Shown here: positions 8,719 through 17,228 of the stretch, piece after piece
How the letters are laid out: every line of letters starts with the position of its first letter
How positions within the stretch are numbered: position 1 is the stretch's first letter
Source: Planctomycetota bacterium
Lineage (GTDB): Bacteria > Planctomycetota > Planctomycetia > Planctomycetales > Planctomycetaceae
Length of the DNA: 64,000 nt
Direction of reading: 5' to 3'
Assembly: GCA_018242525.1 (NCBI GenBank)
Contig: JAFEBS010000006.1
Coordinates: 62,001 to 126,000 of the forward strand
The notes under the pieces: generated by a model
What the model saw: only the letters and a program-made list of their open reading frames with translations
Database searches by the model: none
Told to the model about the DNA's origin: nothing
Position numbers and translations under genes: made by a program

Positions 8719-9969
8719 ATGATCGAATCCACCCCACCCAACGTCATCGTCATCGGTGGCGGTCCCGCGGGAACAACCACGGCAACGCTGATCGCCCAGA
8801 AGGGCTATCGAGTCCGATTGTTCGAGCGTGAAAAGTTCCCCCGGTTCCATATTGGCGAATCGTTGATTCCGCAGACGTACTGGGTCCTGCAGCGACTGAA
8901 CATGCTGCCGAAGATGAAGTCCAGCCACTACATCAAGAAGTACAGTGTGCAGTTTGTCGGCTCCAGCGGCCGGTTGTCGGAGCCATTCTACTTTCTCGAT
9001 CACAAACCTCACGAATCGTCCCAGACGTGGCAGGTCCGCCGCAGCGAGTTCGACCAGATGATGTTGGAAAACGCCGCCGAGCATGGCGTGGACGTGCAGA
9101 CCGGCGTGCGTGTCATTGAAGTCCTGTTTGAAGGAGAGCGGGCTGTCGGAGTCCGGGTTCAGGACGACGACGGACGCAACGAACGAATTGAGCGCGCCGA
9201 TGTGATTGTGGACGCCAGCGGTCAAAGCACGATGATCATGGGGAAGCTGGGTTTGCGTGAATGGGATCCGTTGTTGAAGAAAGCCGCCTGCTGGACTTAC
9301 TGGGAGGGAGCTCATCGCGACATCGGCCAGGACGAAGGAGCCACTGTCGTCCTGTCCGTCCAGGGGAAGGCGGGCTGGTTCTGGTACATCCCGCTCCACG
9401 ACAACATTGTCAGCGTGGGGATCGTGGCATCGCACGAATACCTGTTCAAAAACCGCGACACCAGGGACTTCGAAAAGATTTATCACGAGGAAGTTGAAAA
9501 GTGTCCGGCGGTGAAACAGCGGATCAGTTCGGCCAAACGGGCCGATATCTATCGCGCGGCCAAGGAATACTCGTACCGCTCTCAACAAGTCGCCGGTGAC
9601 GGTTGGGTCCTGGTCGGCGATGCACTCGGGTTCCTGGACCCCCTCTATTCGTCGGGTGTTCTGCTGGCCTTGAAGTCGGGGGAACTGGCGGCCGATGCCA
9701 TCTGCGCAGGGCTGGCCAGGGGAGATACCTCGCGCTCGCAGCTTGCGACCTGGGAAGCGGACTATTTCCGCGGCATGGAACGCATGCGACAACTGGTTCT
9801 GGCGTACTACTCGGGCCTTAGCTTTGGCCGGTTCGTTTCGCAGCATCCACACCGCAAGGGGGATATCACGGACCTGCTGATCGGCGACCTGTTTCGTCCG
9901 GAACTGGATGAAACACTGGGTTTGATTCAGGAGGCCGTTAAGGCTCATACGGCGACGGAAGCGATGTGA
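8719..9969 (+). CDS. Flavin-dependent halogenase-like FAD oxidoreductase
   Basis: 416 residues. N-terminal FAD-binding 'VIVIGGGPAGTTTA' (GxGxxG, residues 9-22), then 'FPRFHIGESLIP', a 'YIKKYSVQF' segment whose Lys (73/74) aligns with the catalytic Lys of flavin halogenases, and 'WFWYIP' (220-225), the W-x-W-x-I-P signature that separates halogenases from related monooxygenases. The second FAD motif is 'GWVLVGDALGFLDPLYSSGV'. Substrate cannot be told; many planctomycete homologues are simply called NAD(P)/FAD-dependent oxidoreductase or tryptophan halogenase, and geranylgeranyl-reductase-like activity is the main alternative. ATG 8719 is chosen over 8695 because AGGAG sits 8 nt before it. No flavin reductase gene is adjacent. 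Confidence 0.75.
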   Translation: MIESTPPNVIVIGGGPAGTTTATLIAQKGYRVRLFEREKFPRFHIGESLIPQTYWVLQRLNMLPKMKSSHYIKKYSVQFVGSSGRLSEPFYFLDHKPHESSQTWQVRRSEFDQMMLENAAEHGVDVQTGVRVIEVLFEGERAVGVRVQDDDGRNERIERADVIVDASGQSTMIMGKLGLREWDPLLKKAACWTYWEGAHRDIGQDEGATVVLSVQGKAGWFWYIPLHDNIVSVGIVASHEYLFKNRDTRDFEKIYHEEVEKCPAVKQRISSAKRADIYRAAKEYSYRSQQVAGDGWVLVGDALGFLDPLYSSGVLLALKSGELAADAICAGLARGDTSRSQLATWEADYFRGMERMRQLVLAYYSGLSFGRFVSQHPHRKGDITDLLIGDLFRPELDETLGLIQEAVKAHTATEAM

Positions 9970-9997
9970 CTCGAATCGACGAGGTCTCACGAACTTT

Positions 9998-11278
9998 CTA
10001 CGCGACAGCAGACGCTTTCTCAGCGAAGCGTTCGATGGCATGTTCGCGTTCTGCGCGTGACTGCGCGTGAACCTTGCGCAGCAGTGTTTCCTGAGCCGTG
10101 GTCAGGGTTTGATTGCGGCGTTCCATCGCTGCGCGGGCGGTGGCCAGTCCCTTTTCCAGCGGTAATCCATCGATCAAGTCACCGTGCCAGATGCGCGAGA
10201 ACGAGGGGATATGCTTGGGGAGAAGTTCTCCATCGGGCAGGATCAGGCACATCACTCCCACCGACGAACCGGTGTTGAACAAGCTACCGATCGCCGTCTT
10301 GGTGTGGTCGCCAATGAAGCATCCGACCTTGATCGACTCCGAATCGATGCCATGACCGGCGAGCGGGACGCGGACGGTTGAGTAATCATTCTTTAGGTCA
10401 CTGTTGGTCGACATGGCCCCCAGGTTGACCCACGGGCAGACATAGCTGTGCCCCAGGAAGCCGTCGTGATACTTGTTGACATAGCCGTGCAGGATGGCAC
10501 CTTCGATTTCGCCACCCACCCGGCAGACGGGACCGATGGTGGTTCCTTCGCGGACGTTGGCCCGAAACAACTGGGACTTCGCCCCCACGTGGCACGGGCC
10601 TTCCAGCCGCGTGAAGGCCTGGATGACGGCCCCCGCATCAATCGAGACGGGGCCCTTGCGGGCGTCGATCACCACGAACGGGTCCAGGCTGGCAGTCGGA
10701 TCAATGAAGACGTTGTGAGCCGGCCCCAGGATGGCAACGTGCGGTCCCTGTTCGTCGGCCTGTGACAGCCCGAATTCGCGGGCGGCAAAGTCCAGTTGCA
10801 ATTGATCCGCATTCTGATGGACGAGATCCCACGGATAGCGGGCCAGCACACCTGGGGCCACAACTCGTCGGCGATTGCGTGCGATCTCGGGCAGGACATC
10901 ATCCCAGTTTTCACCCGTCAGCAGAGGGACTTCGAGCGGGTCCAGCGTCAAATAAACGACCGTCCCATCCACGACTCCGACGGCATCGGATTCGATTTGT
11001 TCGAGTGATTTGGGATCGGCCAGCCAGCGTCCGTTCAACAGCAACGTCGCATCGGCACGCAGCCAGTCGACATCGTTGACAACGCGACCGGGATGTTCTT
11101 CACGATAGACGTCGGCCAATTCCGGGCGTACAAACGCAGTCCAATCGTGGACGGGAAGGAATTCCTGGGCGCGCTCGCGAGCCCCGAACTGGCCGCAGAG
11201 CAATTCAAAGACAGGGCGGAGCAGGGCGATCGGCGCAAAATCTTTAGCCGCCAAATCTTCAAACATGGCAATTCGCAT
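9998..11278 (-). CDS. GlmU-like sugar nucleotidyltransferase/acyltransferase
   Basis: 426 residues. The N-terminal half resembles a degenerate nucleotidyltransferase ('MRIAMFEDLAAKDFAPIALL', 'DATLLLNGRW') and the C-terminal half is a left-handed beta-helix with hexapeptide turns ('VVIDARKGPVSIDAGAVI', 'GTTIGPVCRVGGEIEGAILHGY', 'GCFIGDHTKTAIGSLFNTGSSVG'). This matches the alternative GlmU family of Bacteroidetes and Planctomycetes, proposed to act in UDP-GlcNAc synthesis. Start ATG 11278 is favoured over a longer frame because GGGAGG lies 9 nt upstream and the conserved N-terminus begins there. The classical pyrophosphorylase loop (GxGTRM) is absent. Confidence 0.8.
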   Translation of the reverse strand: MRIAMFEDLAAKDFAPIALLRPVFELLCGQFGARERAQEFLPVHDWTAFVRPELADVYREEHPGRVVNDVDWLRADATLLLNGRWLADPKSLEQIESDAVGVVDGTVVYLTLDPLEVPLLTGENWDDVLPEIARNRRRVVAPGVLARYPWDLVHQNADQLQLDFAAREFGLSQADEQGPHVAILGPAHNVFIDPTASLDPFVVIDARKGPVSIDAGAVIQAFTRLEGPCHVGAKSQLFRANVREGTTIGPVCRVGGEIEGAILHGYVNKYHDGFLGHSYVCPWVNLGAMSTNSDLKNDYSTVRVPLAGHGIDSESIKVGCFIGDHTKTAIGSLFNTGSSVGVMCLILPDGELLPKHIPSFSRIWHGDLIDGLPLEKGLATARAAMERRNQTLTTAQETLLRKVHAQSRAEREHAIERFAEKASAVA

Positions 11279-11426
11279 CGCGGGGTCCCTCCCGAGCACA
11301 GCTTCCGGCATCCTCACGAGCGGAATTTATCCCGCTCCATCAATTCGGTGAAGACCAAACCGCAGGACCCGGCGGCCGAAGCGTTTCGTTGAATTCGAAC
11401 GAAGTCTTTGTGTTGCAATGCGATTC

Positions 11427-12374
11427 TCAGCCGGCTTCGTCAAACAGTGCATCCACGAAGCTATCCGGGTTGAACAGTTCCAGATCGTCGACCTGTTCTC
11501 CCACGCCGACATACTTGACGGGAATTCCCATGCGTTGACGAATGGCGACCGTAACCCCGCCCTTGGCGGTTCCGTCCAGTTTGGCCAGGACGATCCCGGT
11601 GCAATGGGCCGCTTTGGAGAAATGCTCGGCTTGATTGAGGCCGTTCTGGCCGGTCGTGGCATCGATGACGAGCAGACATTCGTGGGGAGCACCGGGGATC
11701 TTCTTGTCGATCACACGGCGGATCTTTTCCAGTTCTTTCATCAGGTTCGCCTGATTATGAAGGCGGCCGGCGGTATCGATCACCAGGACATCGACCCCCG
11801 CCTTCAGCGCCTCTTCGCAACCGGCAAACGCGACGCTGGCAGGATCCGTGCCGCTGGGCCGTGTTACGATCGGACAGCCCAATCGCTGACTCCACATTGT
11901 CAGTTGTTCCACGGCGGCGGCTCGGAAGGTGTCACCGGCAGCGAGCATGACGGACAGTCCCTGCGACCGCAACAACTTGGTGATTTTGGCAATCGAAGTG
12001 GTCTTTCCGGTTCCGTTCACGCCCGTCACCAGGATCACCGTCGGTTTGGTTTCGGCGAATCTCAATGGGGACAGCGGCTTTTCCGAATCCCAGGTCGTAC
12101 CGTCGGTGCCGCGCAGGATATTTCGCAGCGTGTCTTTGATCGTGGCCCAGATTTCATGGAGCACGACGGTCCGGCCAAAGTGCTTCGACCGCAATTCGCC
12201 AATGATCGCCTCGGCGGCGGCAACGCCGATATCGGTCCGGATCAAGCGGGCTTCAAACTGTTCCAGCTTGTTGTCGTCAAGTATGTCACCTGACTTAAAC
12301 AAGTCACGGATATCGGTTTGCAGCAACTGCTTGGTTCGCTGCAGTCCCAGCTTCAGCTTGTCGAAGAATCCCAT
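11427..12374 (-). CDS. ftsY: Signal recognition particle receptor FtsY
   Basis: SRP-type GTPase that docks ribosome-nascent-chain complexes at the membrane. 315 residues: helical N domain (1-90, '[16 protein letters not shown]'), then the G domain with P-loop '[14 protein letters not shown]', insertion-box motif '[12 protein letters not shown]', '[13 protein letters not shown]' and '[10 protein letters not shown]'-type G4 written here as '[12 protein letters not shown]'. The acidic A domain of E. coli FtsY is missing, as in many bacteria. Start ATG 12374 gives the conserved 'GFF' N-terminus; the upstream extension to 12476 is unlike the family. Confidence 0.95.
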   Translation of the reverse strand: MGFFDKLKLGLQRTKQLLQTDIRDLFKSGDILDDNKLEQFEARLIRTDIGVAAAEAIIGELRSKHFGRTVVLHEIWATIKDTLRNILRGTDGTTWDSEKPLSPLRFAETKPTVILVTGVNGTGKTTSIAKITKLLRSQGLSVMLAAGDTFRAAAVEQLTMWSQRLGCPIVTRPSGTDPASVAFAGCEEALKAGVDVLVIDTAGRLHNQANLMKELEKIRRVIDKKIPGAPHECLLVIDATTGQNGLNQAEHFSKAAHCTGIVLAKLDGTAKGGVTVAIRQRMGIPVKYVGVGEQVDDLELFNPDSFVDALFDEAG

Positions 12375-12483
12375 GATCGGTCGTTTCGCCTGTATTTCAC
12401 GGTGTCGGTGCCATTTGTTGCAGATCATAGAAGTCGCCGCAGCCAGGAGCAATTCCCGCCTATGCCAATCCCGCAATCCCGGC

Positions 12484-12489
12484 TAGAAT
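12484..12489 (+). promoter_or_regulatory. Candidate -10 element upstream of the lipoprotein gene
   Basis: TAGAAT (5 of 6 matches to the -10 consensus) 49 bp before the lipoprotein ATG. No convincing -35 hexamer is seen, so this is tentative. Confidence 0.25.
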
Positions 12490-12537
12490 CGAACCGGCGG
12501 AAACTGCCGATCCGAATCGGCATGCAGGAGTTCAAGG

Positions 12538-12873
12538 ATGACCAACGCGATGGAACGCGGGTGGCTGGTACTGATCTTGGTTGCGGCGGCGAGTAGTTCG
12601 GGTTGCCAGGAAGCCCGCTCTTTCTCATGTCGTCCCCGGGATCCGCGCGTTGAGGCAGAGATCTATGACAAGGTACACGATCCGTTCCCGGACGAATCTC
12701 TGGGACCTGATACTCACAGCCGCCCAGGCTCGTTCCAGTTGCCTCGGACCCAGGATTACAAGACGTTCGAATACAAGAATCTGCGTTCTTCCGGGATTGT
12801 CCGTCCGGGGATGGCTGCTCAACCTGGACTGCTGGACGATACTTCGCGCCGGTACAACGTGGTTCCGTACTGA
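12538..12873 (+). CDS. Small exported lipoprotein, function unknown
   Basis: 111 residues with a lipoprotein signal peptide: charged start, hydrophobic core 'WLVLILVAAASSSGC' and lipobox S-S-G-C with the lipidated Cys at about residue 23. The mature part is short, polar and Pro/Arg rich, without a recognisable domain. CAGGAG lies 8 nt before the ATG. It precedes a squalene-cyclase-like repeat protein by 28 bp on the same strand; the frame of the latter is open through this gene by chance, which hides this gene in simple ORF calls. Confidence 0.65.
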   Translation: MTNAMERGWLVLILVAAASSSGCQEARSFSCRPRDPRVEAEIYDKVHDPFPDESLGPDTHSRPGSFQLPRTQDYKTFEYKNLRSSGIVRPGMAAQPGLLDDTSRRYNVVPY

Positions 12874-12901
12874 AGCGAATTGCCTGGTCACAACCTGCCT
12901 G

Positions 12902-13924
12902 ATGACCGTGTTGTGTCTGGTGTCACAGACCGCGATCGCCCAGCCCGCCCAGCCGCGGAATGCAGAGTCGACCGCGGCGAACATGATTTCGGCCGAGCAC
13001 CAAAAGAACATCGATCGGGGATTGGCCTATCTGGCCCTGCGACAGGGGGCCGACGGGTCGTTCGGATCGGGCACCGCATACCGGCGAAATGTGGCAGTGA
13101 CCTCGCTGGCCGCGATGGCGTTTCTGTCCGCCGGCAGTACTCCTGGACGCGGCGTCTACGGTGAGAAGGTCGACAAGTCGATCGACTTCGTCCTGTCCTG
13201 TGCCAAGCCCTCCGGATACATCATTCGCGAAGACAGCGCCGGGCATGGTCCGATGTACGGGCATGGATTCGCGACACTCTTTCTGGCAGAAGTGTATGGG
13301 ATGAGTCCCCGCAAGGATGTTCGCGAAACCTTGAAGGGGGCCGTTCAACTGATTGTCAATTCGCAAAATCGCGAAGGAGGCTGGCGCTATGATCCAGACG
13401 GAAAGGATGCCGATGTGTCTGTCACCGTCTGCCAGATGATGGCGTTGCGCGCCGCCCGCAACTGCGGGATTGCCGTCCCGAAAACCACGGTCGATCAGTG
13501 TGTCGAATATGTCAAGAAGTGCCAGAACGTGGACGGTGGATTTCGGTACCAACTGATGATCCGTCCTCAAAGTGACTTTCCCCGTTCGGCGGCTGGTGTT
13601 GTGACCTTGTATTCCGCCGGAATGACGGAAGGCTCCGAGATTGAACGTGGCCTGTCCTACCTGCAGCGGTTCCCTCCCCGTGGTGACCGACTTCACTACG
13701 ACGCTCATTATTTTTACGGTCACTACTATGCCGTTCAGGCAATGTGGCACGCAGGAGACGATCGATGGCAAAAGTGGTTTCCCGCGATTCGAGATGAATT
13801 GCTGGCCCGTCAGCATTTCGATGGTAGCTGGTCTGACAACCAGATTAACAACGAATACGCCTCCGCCATGGCCTGCCTGATCCTGCAAATGCCCAACAAT
13901 TACCTGCCGATCTTTCAGCGGTGA
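12902..13924 (+). CDS. Exported prenyltransferase/squalene-cyclase-repeat protein
   Basis: 340 residues with a short hydrophobic N-terminus ending 'TAIAQPAQ' (signal peptide) and an alpha/alpha-barrel of terpenoid-cyclase type. QW-like repeats are visible: 'GLAYLALRQGADGSFGSG', 'AVQLIVNSQNREGGWRYDP', 'CVEYVKKCQNVDGGFRYQ' and 'DELLARQHFDGSWSDN'. The catalytic D-x-D-D-T-A motif of squalene-hopene cyclase is not present, so it is unlikely to cyclise terpenes; such proteins are common and uncharacterised in planctomycetes. Start ATG 12902 is the first plausible one after the lipoprotein stop; upstream in-frame codons lie within that gene. No SD is visible. Confidence 0.75.
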   Translation: MTVLCLVSQTAIAQPAQPRNAESTAANMISAEHQKNIDRGLAYLALRQGADGSFGSGTAYRRNVAVTSLAAMAFLSAGSTPGRGVYGEKVDKSIDFVLSCAKPSGYIIREDSAGHGPMYGHGFATLFLAEVYGMSPRKDVRETLKGAVQLIVNSQNREGGWRYDPDGKDADVSVTVCQMMALRAARNCGIAVPKTTVDQCVEYVKKCQNVDGGFRYQLMIRPQSDFPRSAAGVVTLYSAGMTEGSEIERGLSYLQRFPPRGDRLHYDAHYFYGHYYAVQAMWHAGDDRWQKWFPAIRDELLARQHFDGSWSDNQINNEYASAMACLILQMPNNYLPIFQR

Positions 13925-13959
13925 ATCGAGTATTCATTGGCCATCAGAGGGTGACGGAC

Positions 13960-15168
13960 GTGCGGATCTCGATCGGACGGATGTTGTGCTGGTTTGGCTG
14001 CCTGTCATCCGCCTGCGCGTTCGCCGCAGACGTCGTGACCGTGGTCGATGTGACTGGCCGTACGACGACAGATGCGATCCTGCGTGAGTGGTCTGCCGAC
14101 CAGGTCATTGTCCAGGGTGAATCTGTCGTCAGAACGCCCGTGGAGGACCTTCTAAGCGTATCGTTCGGTCACCGGCCAGTCCCCATGGTTGGTGGCGACC
14201 CGCTGGTGATCCTGGCCAACGGAGATCGCCTGGTACTACGTTCGGTGAGCATTCTGGATGATGTTTTGACCGCGATCTGGCACAAGATCCCCTCGCGTCC
14301 GGCTCTGAAGCTTCCCCTGGAAACTGTGGCCGCCATCGTGTTCGATCTTCCCGCCATCGGCGATGATCGGCAACGTCTGTATGCCGAGTTGCAGAACCTT
14401 CCCGCCGGTGAAGACATGGTTCTACTGGCGAACGGCGACCGGGTGCAGGGGGAATTTGAGCGGTTGGATGGAGCTTTCGTACAAATCAAGACCGCGGCGG
14501 GTCCGTTGAAGCTCGATCGATCCCGTGTCCGCGCGATCCGCATGAACCCCGAGTTGACATCGCCACCGAAAGTCCCCGGTCGGCGACTGACACTTTCGTT
14601 GCGTGACGGATCGCGGGTGACGTTGCGCAGTATCGAATTGAGCGACCATGAATTGAAATGCCAGACGCTTGCGAAGCTGATCTTCCAGATTCCCACCGAC
14701 GAGTGCCTGGCCTGCAGGGTCTATGGGAGTCATGTGATTCCACTGGCTGATCGAGAACCGGCCCAGGTGACGTTTGTGCCCTACTTGTCACACCAGTGGC
14801 CGCTGGTCAGGAATGCCAATGTCCTTGGCGGCCCCCTGTCCATCCGCGGGACGGAATACAGCACGGGTCTGGGCGTTCATAGTCGTTCCGTGGTGACATA
14901 TGATCTGCAACCGACAGATCGTGAATTCCGTGTGACCGTGGGAATTGATGACGCGGCTGGTGGAGCGGGCAGCGTCCGGTTCGGAATTGAACTGGACGGC
15001 CAGCGAAAGTGGGAAAGCCTGGAATTGAACGGACGTTCTCCTCCTGTTGAAGTCCCCCCCATCAAGCTGCAAGGAGCCGCGAAGTTGATGCTGATTGTCG
15101 ATTATGGTGCTGGTGCGGACATCGCAGATTATGCGAACTGGTGCGATGCCGTGATTGTTCGCGAATGA
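13960..15168 (+). CDS. Exported NPCBM/NEW2-like domain protein
   Basis: About 402 residues. Signal peptide 'MRISIGRMLCWFGCLSSACAFA'. The middle has two or three small beta modules with repeated 'LANGDR' and 'LRDGSRVTL' turns (about residues 60-75, 135-150, 205-215). The C-terminal ~150 residues form an NPCBM-type carbohydrate-binding jelly-roll: 'IRGTEYSTGLGVHSRSVVTYDL', 'FRVTVGIDDAAGGAGSVRFGIELDG', 'LMLIVDYGAGADIADYANWCDAVIV'. GTG 13960 has GAGGG upstream and gives a normal signal peptide; a GTG at 13921 overlapping the preceding stop as GTGA is the alternative. Probably co-expressed with the squalene-cyclase-like gene. Confidence 0.78.
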   Translation: MRISIGRMLCWFGCLSSACAFAADVVTVVDVTGRTTTDAILREWSADQVIVQGESVVRTPVEDLLSVSFGHRPVPMVGGDPLVILANGDRLVLRSVSILDDVLTAIWHKIPSRPALKLPLETVAAIVFDLPAIGDDRQRLYAELQNLPAGEDMVLLANGDRVQGEFERLDGAFVQIKTAAGPLKLDRSRVRAIRMNPELTSPPKVPGRRLTLSLRDGSRVTLRSIELSDHELKCQTLAKLIFQIPTDECLACRVYGSHVIPLADREPAQVTFVPYLSHQWPLVRNANVLGGPLSIRGTEYSTGLGVHSRSVVTYDLQPTDREFRVTVGIDDAAGGAGSVRFGIELDGQRKWESLELNGRSPPVEVPPIKLQGAAKLMLIVDYGAGADIADYANWCDAVIVRE

Positions 15169-15196
15169 TTGGTGATACCTGTCGAAGGAATTCGAC

Positions 15197-16213
15197 GTGT
15201 GCGACGTCCTCGAATTGAAAATGATTATGAAACCTATGATCACGCCGATCGCCGTCGTTTTAACGGTGATCGTGCTCACGTGTGGTGGCAGCCGCGCTGA
15301 CGAACCGTTGACGTCGACCACAAACCTGCACCTGGCCGAGGTGGAAACCGGTCAGGCGCTGGCGGCGGCGAGCGACACCTTCCTCAAGTCGCTCAGCCGG
15401 TTTGATCGCCAGGTTCGGTTGCAGACCGATGGTGAGGCTACCGAACAGGCGCTGATCGAATTCATCCAGGGGGAAGTCCTTGCCTGGGACGATGGCGAGC
15501 GGCAAAGTCTGGTGGATTCGATCCAACGGTTACGACCAAAGCTGGTGCCGTTTCGATTGCCACTTCCAGAAACGGTCGTGCTGGTTTTGATGTCTGGAAA
15601 GGAAGAGGCAAACGCCGCTTATACCCGGGGAATGGCCATCTTTCTGCCCAGGGACCGGGTTCAGAAACTGAAGGCCGATGCCCTGGATCGGCTGGTGCTC
15701 CACGAATTGTTTCACGTTCTCTCCCGCAACGCGCCGGAACTGCGTCGGGACCTGTACCGGATCGTCGGATTTGAACTGTGCGAGCCGATTTCACTGCCGC
15801 CCGCTCTGGCCGATCTCAAGCTGACCAACCCGGACGCGCCGCTCATTGATTGTCGGATCAAGGTGACGGACGACAACACCGAATTCCACGCCGCTCCGAT
15901 CTTGTACTCCTCGTCGGCGACCTATGACGTTGGCAAGAAGCCTCCGCTGTTCAAATACCTCACGTTCCGGCTGATGAAGATCGAGGAATCCGAGGGGCGC
16001 TGGAGACCTCTGTTGGACAAGTGCGAACCGATTCTGATTGACCCTGCGAAGTGCGATTCGTATGCCGCGCAAATTGGCAAGAACACGAAATACATCATCC
16101 ATCCCGATGAGATCCTGGCAGACAATTTCGTTCATCTGATCATGCAGACCGAAAAGTTGCCGTCGCCTCAGATCGTCGATCAGATGGGTGAACGGTTGCG
16201 CGCCGTACAGTGA
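15197..16213 (+). CDS. Exported putative zinc metallopeptidase (HELFH)
   Basis: 338 residues; signal peptide around residues 12-34 ('MITPIAVVLTVIVLTCGGSRA'). A zinc-peptidase motif H-E-L-F-H (169-173) sits in a predicted helix 'ALDRLVLHELFHVLSRNAPELR', and 'HPDEILADNFVHLI' (302-315) contains a Glu that could be the third zinc ligand, as in gluzincins. I do not recognise a named family. GTG 15197 is used because AAGGA lies 8 nt upstream; ATGs at 15221, 15227 and 15236 would give shorter signal peptides. It trails the NPCBM-like gene by 28 bp on the same strand. Confidence 0.7.
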   Translation: MCDVLELKMIMKPMITPIAVVLTVIVLTCGGSRADEPLTSTTNLHLAEVETGQALAAASDTFLKSLSRFDRQVRLQTDGEATEQALIEFIQGEVLAWDDGERQSLVDSIQRLRPKLVPFRLPLPETVVLVLMSGKEEANAAYTRGMAIFLPRDRVQKLKADALDRLVLHELFHVLSRNAPELRRDLYRIVGFELCEPISLPPALADLKLTNPDAPLIDCRIKVTDDNTEFHAAPILYSSSATYDVGKKPPLFKYLTFRLMKIEESEGRWRPLLDKCEPILIDPAKCDSYAAQIGKNTKYIIHPDEILADNFVHLIMQTEKLPSPQIVDQMGERLRAVQ

Positions 16214-16281
16214 CCACCGGGGACGGCACCCGGCTCACCTGGAACTGTTCTTGGATTTCCGGGGAAGTGGGCAGCGAACGG

Positions 16282-17157
16282 TTATTTGACGCGGCCCTTC
16301 ACGCACCGGAATCCAACCGCATCATCGGCATCGGTATTGGCAATCTTCCGGCGAGCGGTGCTGGTCAGTCTGTCGAACTTGTCCTTCCATGACCCGCTGC
16401 GCAGAACGTGACCGTCGTTTGGTTCGACACTCATTGCCGCGCCGTCTTCCGGAGCATGGTCGTAATCGTCGGACCAGTGATCGGCCGTGAATTCCCACAG
16501 GTAACCGTGCATGTCGTACAGTCCCCAGGGGTTGGGCTTCAGGGCTCCAACCGGTGGGTCGTTACCGGCCGCGTTGCCGGTGTGCCAGCCGTACATGTCA
16601 AGCAGCCTGGCCTTGTTCCCCTGGTCGCCGTCCATCTGTGCGTCATCGCCAAAACTGTAACGGGTTGTCGTACCTGCTCGACAACAGTATTCCCATTCGG
16701 CCTCGGTCGGCAACCGGATTTCTTCATCATCGGCGATCAGCTTTTGTTTCCGCAGAGCGACTGTGACCTTCTGGCAGAATTCGGTTGCGTCCTTCCAGGT
16801 CATCATTTCGACCGAATTTCGGGGACCCTTCCAGCGACTGGGGTTCTTGCCCATCACCGCCTCATACAGATTCTGCGGGACTTCGTACCTGGCGATGGCA
16901 AACTTGTATCCGAACGTCACTTTGTGAACCGGTCGTTCATTGGCCGGCCCGGAGTCCGATCCCATCTGAAACGACTTCGGAAACTTCCCTTCGCCCGGGG
17001 AGATCGCCACAAATTCCTCGGCAAACGTTTTCAACAGCGCAGCCGACTTGGAATCGGGCTCATTGTCGTCTGCAGCCCAGAGTGCTGATTCGCAATTCCC
17101 GATGAGGAGTGTGAGGGTGAACAACAACTGCGGACATCGAGCCAGTCTGCAACACAT
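16282..17157 (-). CDS. Exported SUMF1/FGE-like domain protein without active-site cysteines
   Basis: 291 residues: signal peptide ('LLFTLTLLIGNCESALWAA'), then a formylglycine-generating-enzyme fold: 'FQMGSDSGPANERPVHKVTF', 'YEVPQNLYEAVMGKNPSRWKG', 'RLPTEAEWEYCCRAGTTTRYSFGD', 'NPWGLYDMHGYLWEFTADHW', and C-terminal 'VLRSGSWKDKFDRLTSTARR', 'VGFRCVKG'. In true FGE the stretch after GGSW carries a catalytic Cys pair; here it reads K-D-K-F-D and has none, so sulfatase activation is unlikely and a binding role is inferred. ATG 17157 has CAGGAGA 6 nt upstream. It lies 71 bp behind coaX on the same strand. Confidence 0.82.
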   Translation of the reverse strand: MCCRLARCPQLLFTLTLLIGNCESALWAADDNEPDSKSAALLKTFAEEFVAISPGEGKFPKSFQMGSDSGPANERPVHKVTFGYKFAIARYEVPQNLYEAVMGKNPSRWKGPRNSVEMMTWKDATEFCQKVTVALRKQKLIADDEEIRLPTEAEWEYCCRAGTTTRYSFGDDAQMDGDQGNKARLLDMYGWHTGNAAGNDPPVGALKPNPWGLYDMHGYLWEFTADHWSDDYDHAPEDGAAMSVEPNDGHVLRSGSWKDKFDRLTSTARRKIANTDADDAVGFRCVKGRVK

Positions 17158-17228
17158 GACAGTCTCCTGAAAACGGATCCGGGGAAGCTGACGAGATACC
17201 GCACCGATCAGGAAATCACAATCTCGCA

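Noticed and set aside
12581-12901. N-terminal extension of the squalene-cyclase-like protein
   Set aside because: Overlaps the lipoprotein gene, which has its own SD and lipobox; extension is Arg/Trp-rich and would bury the signal peptide.
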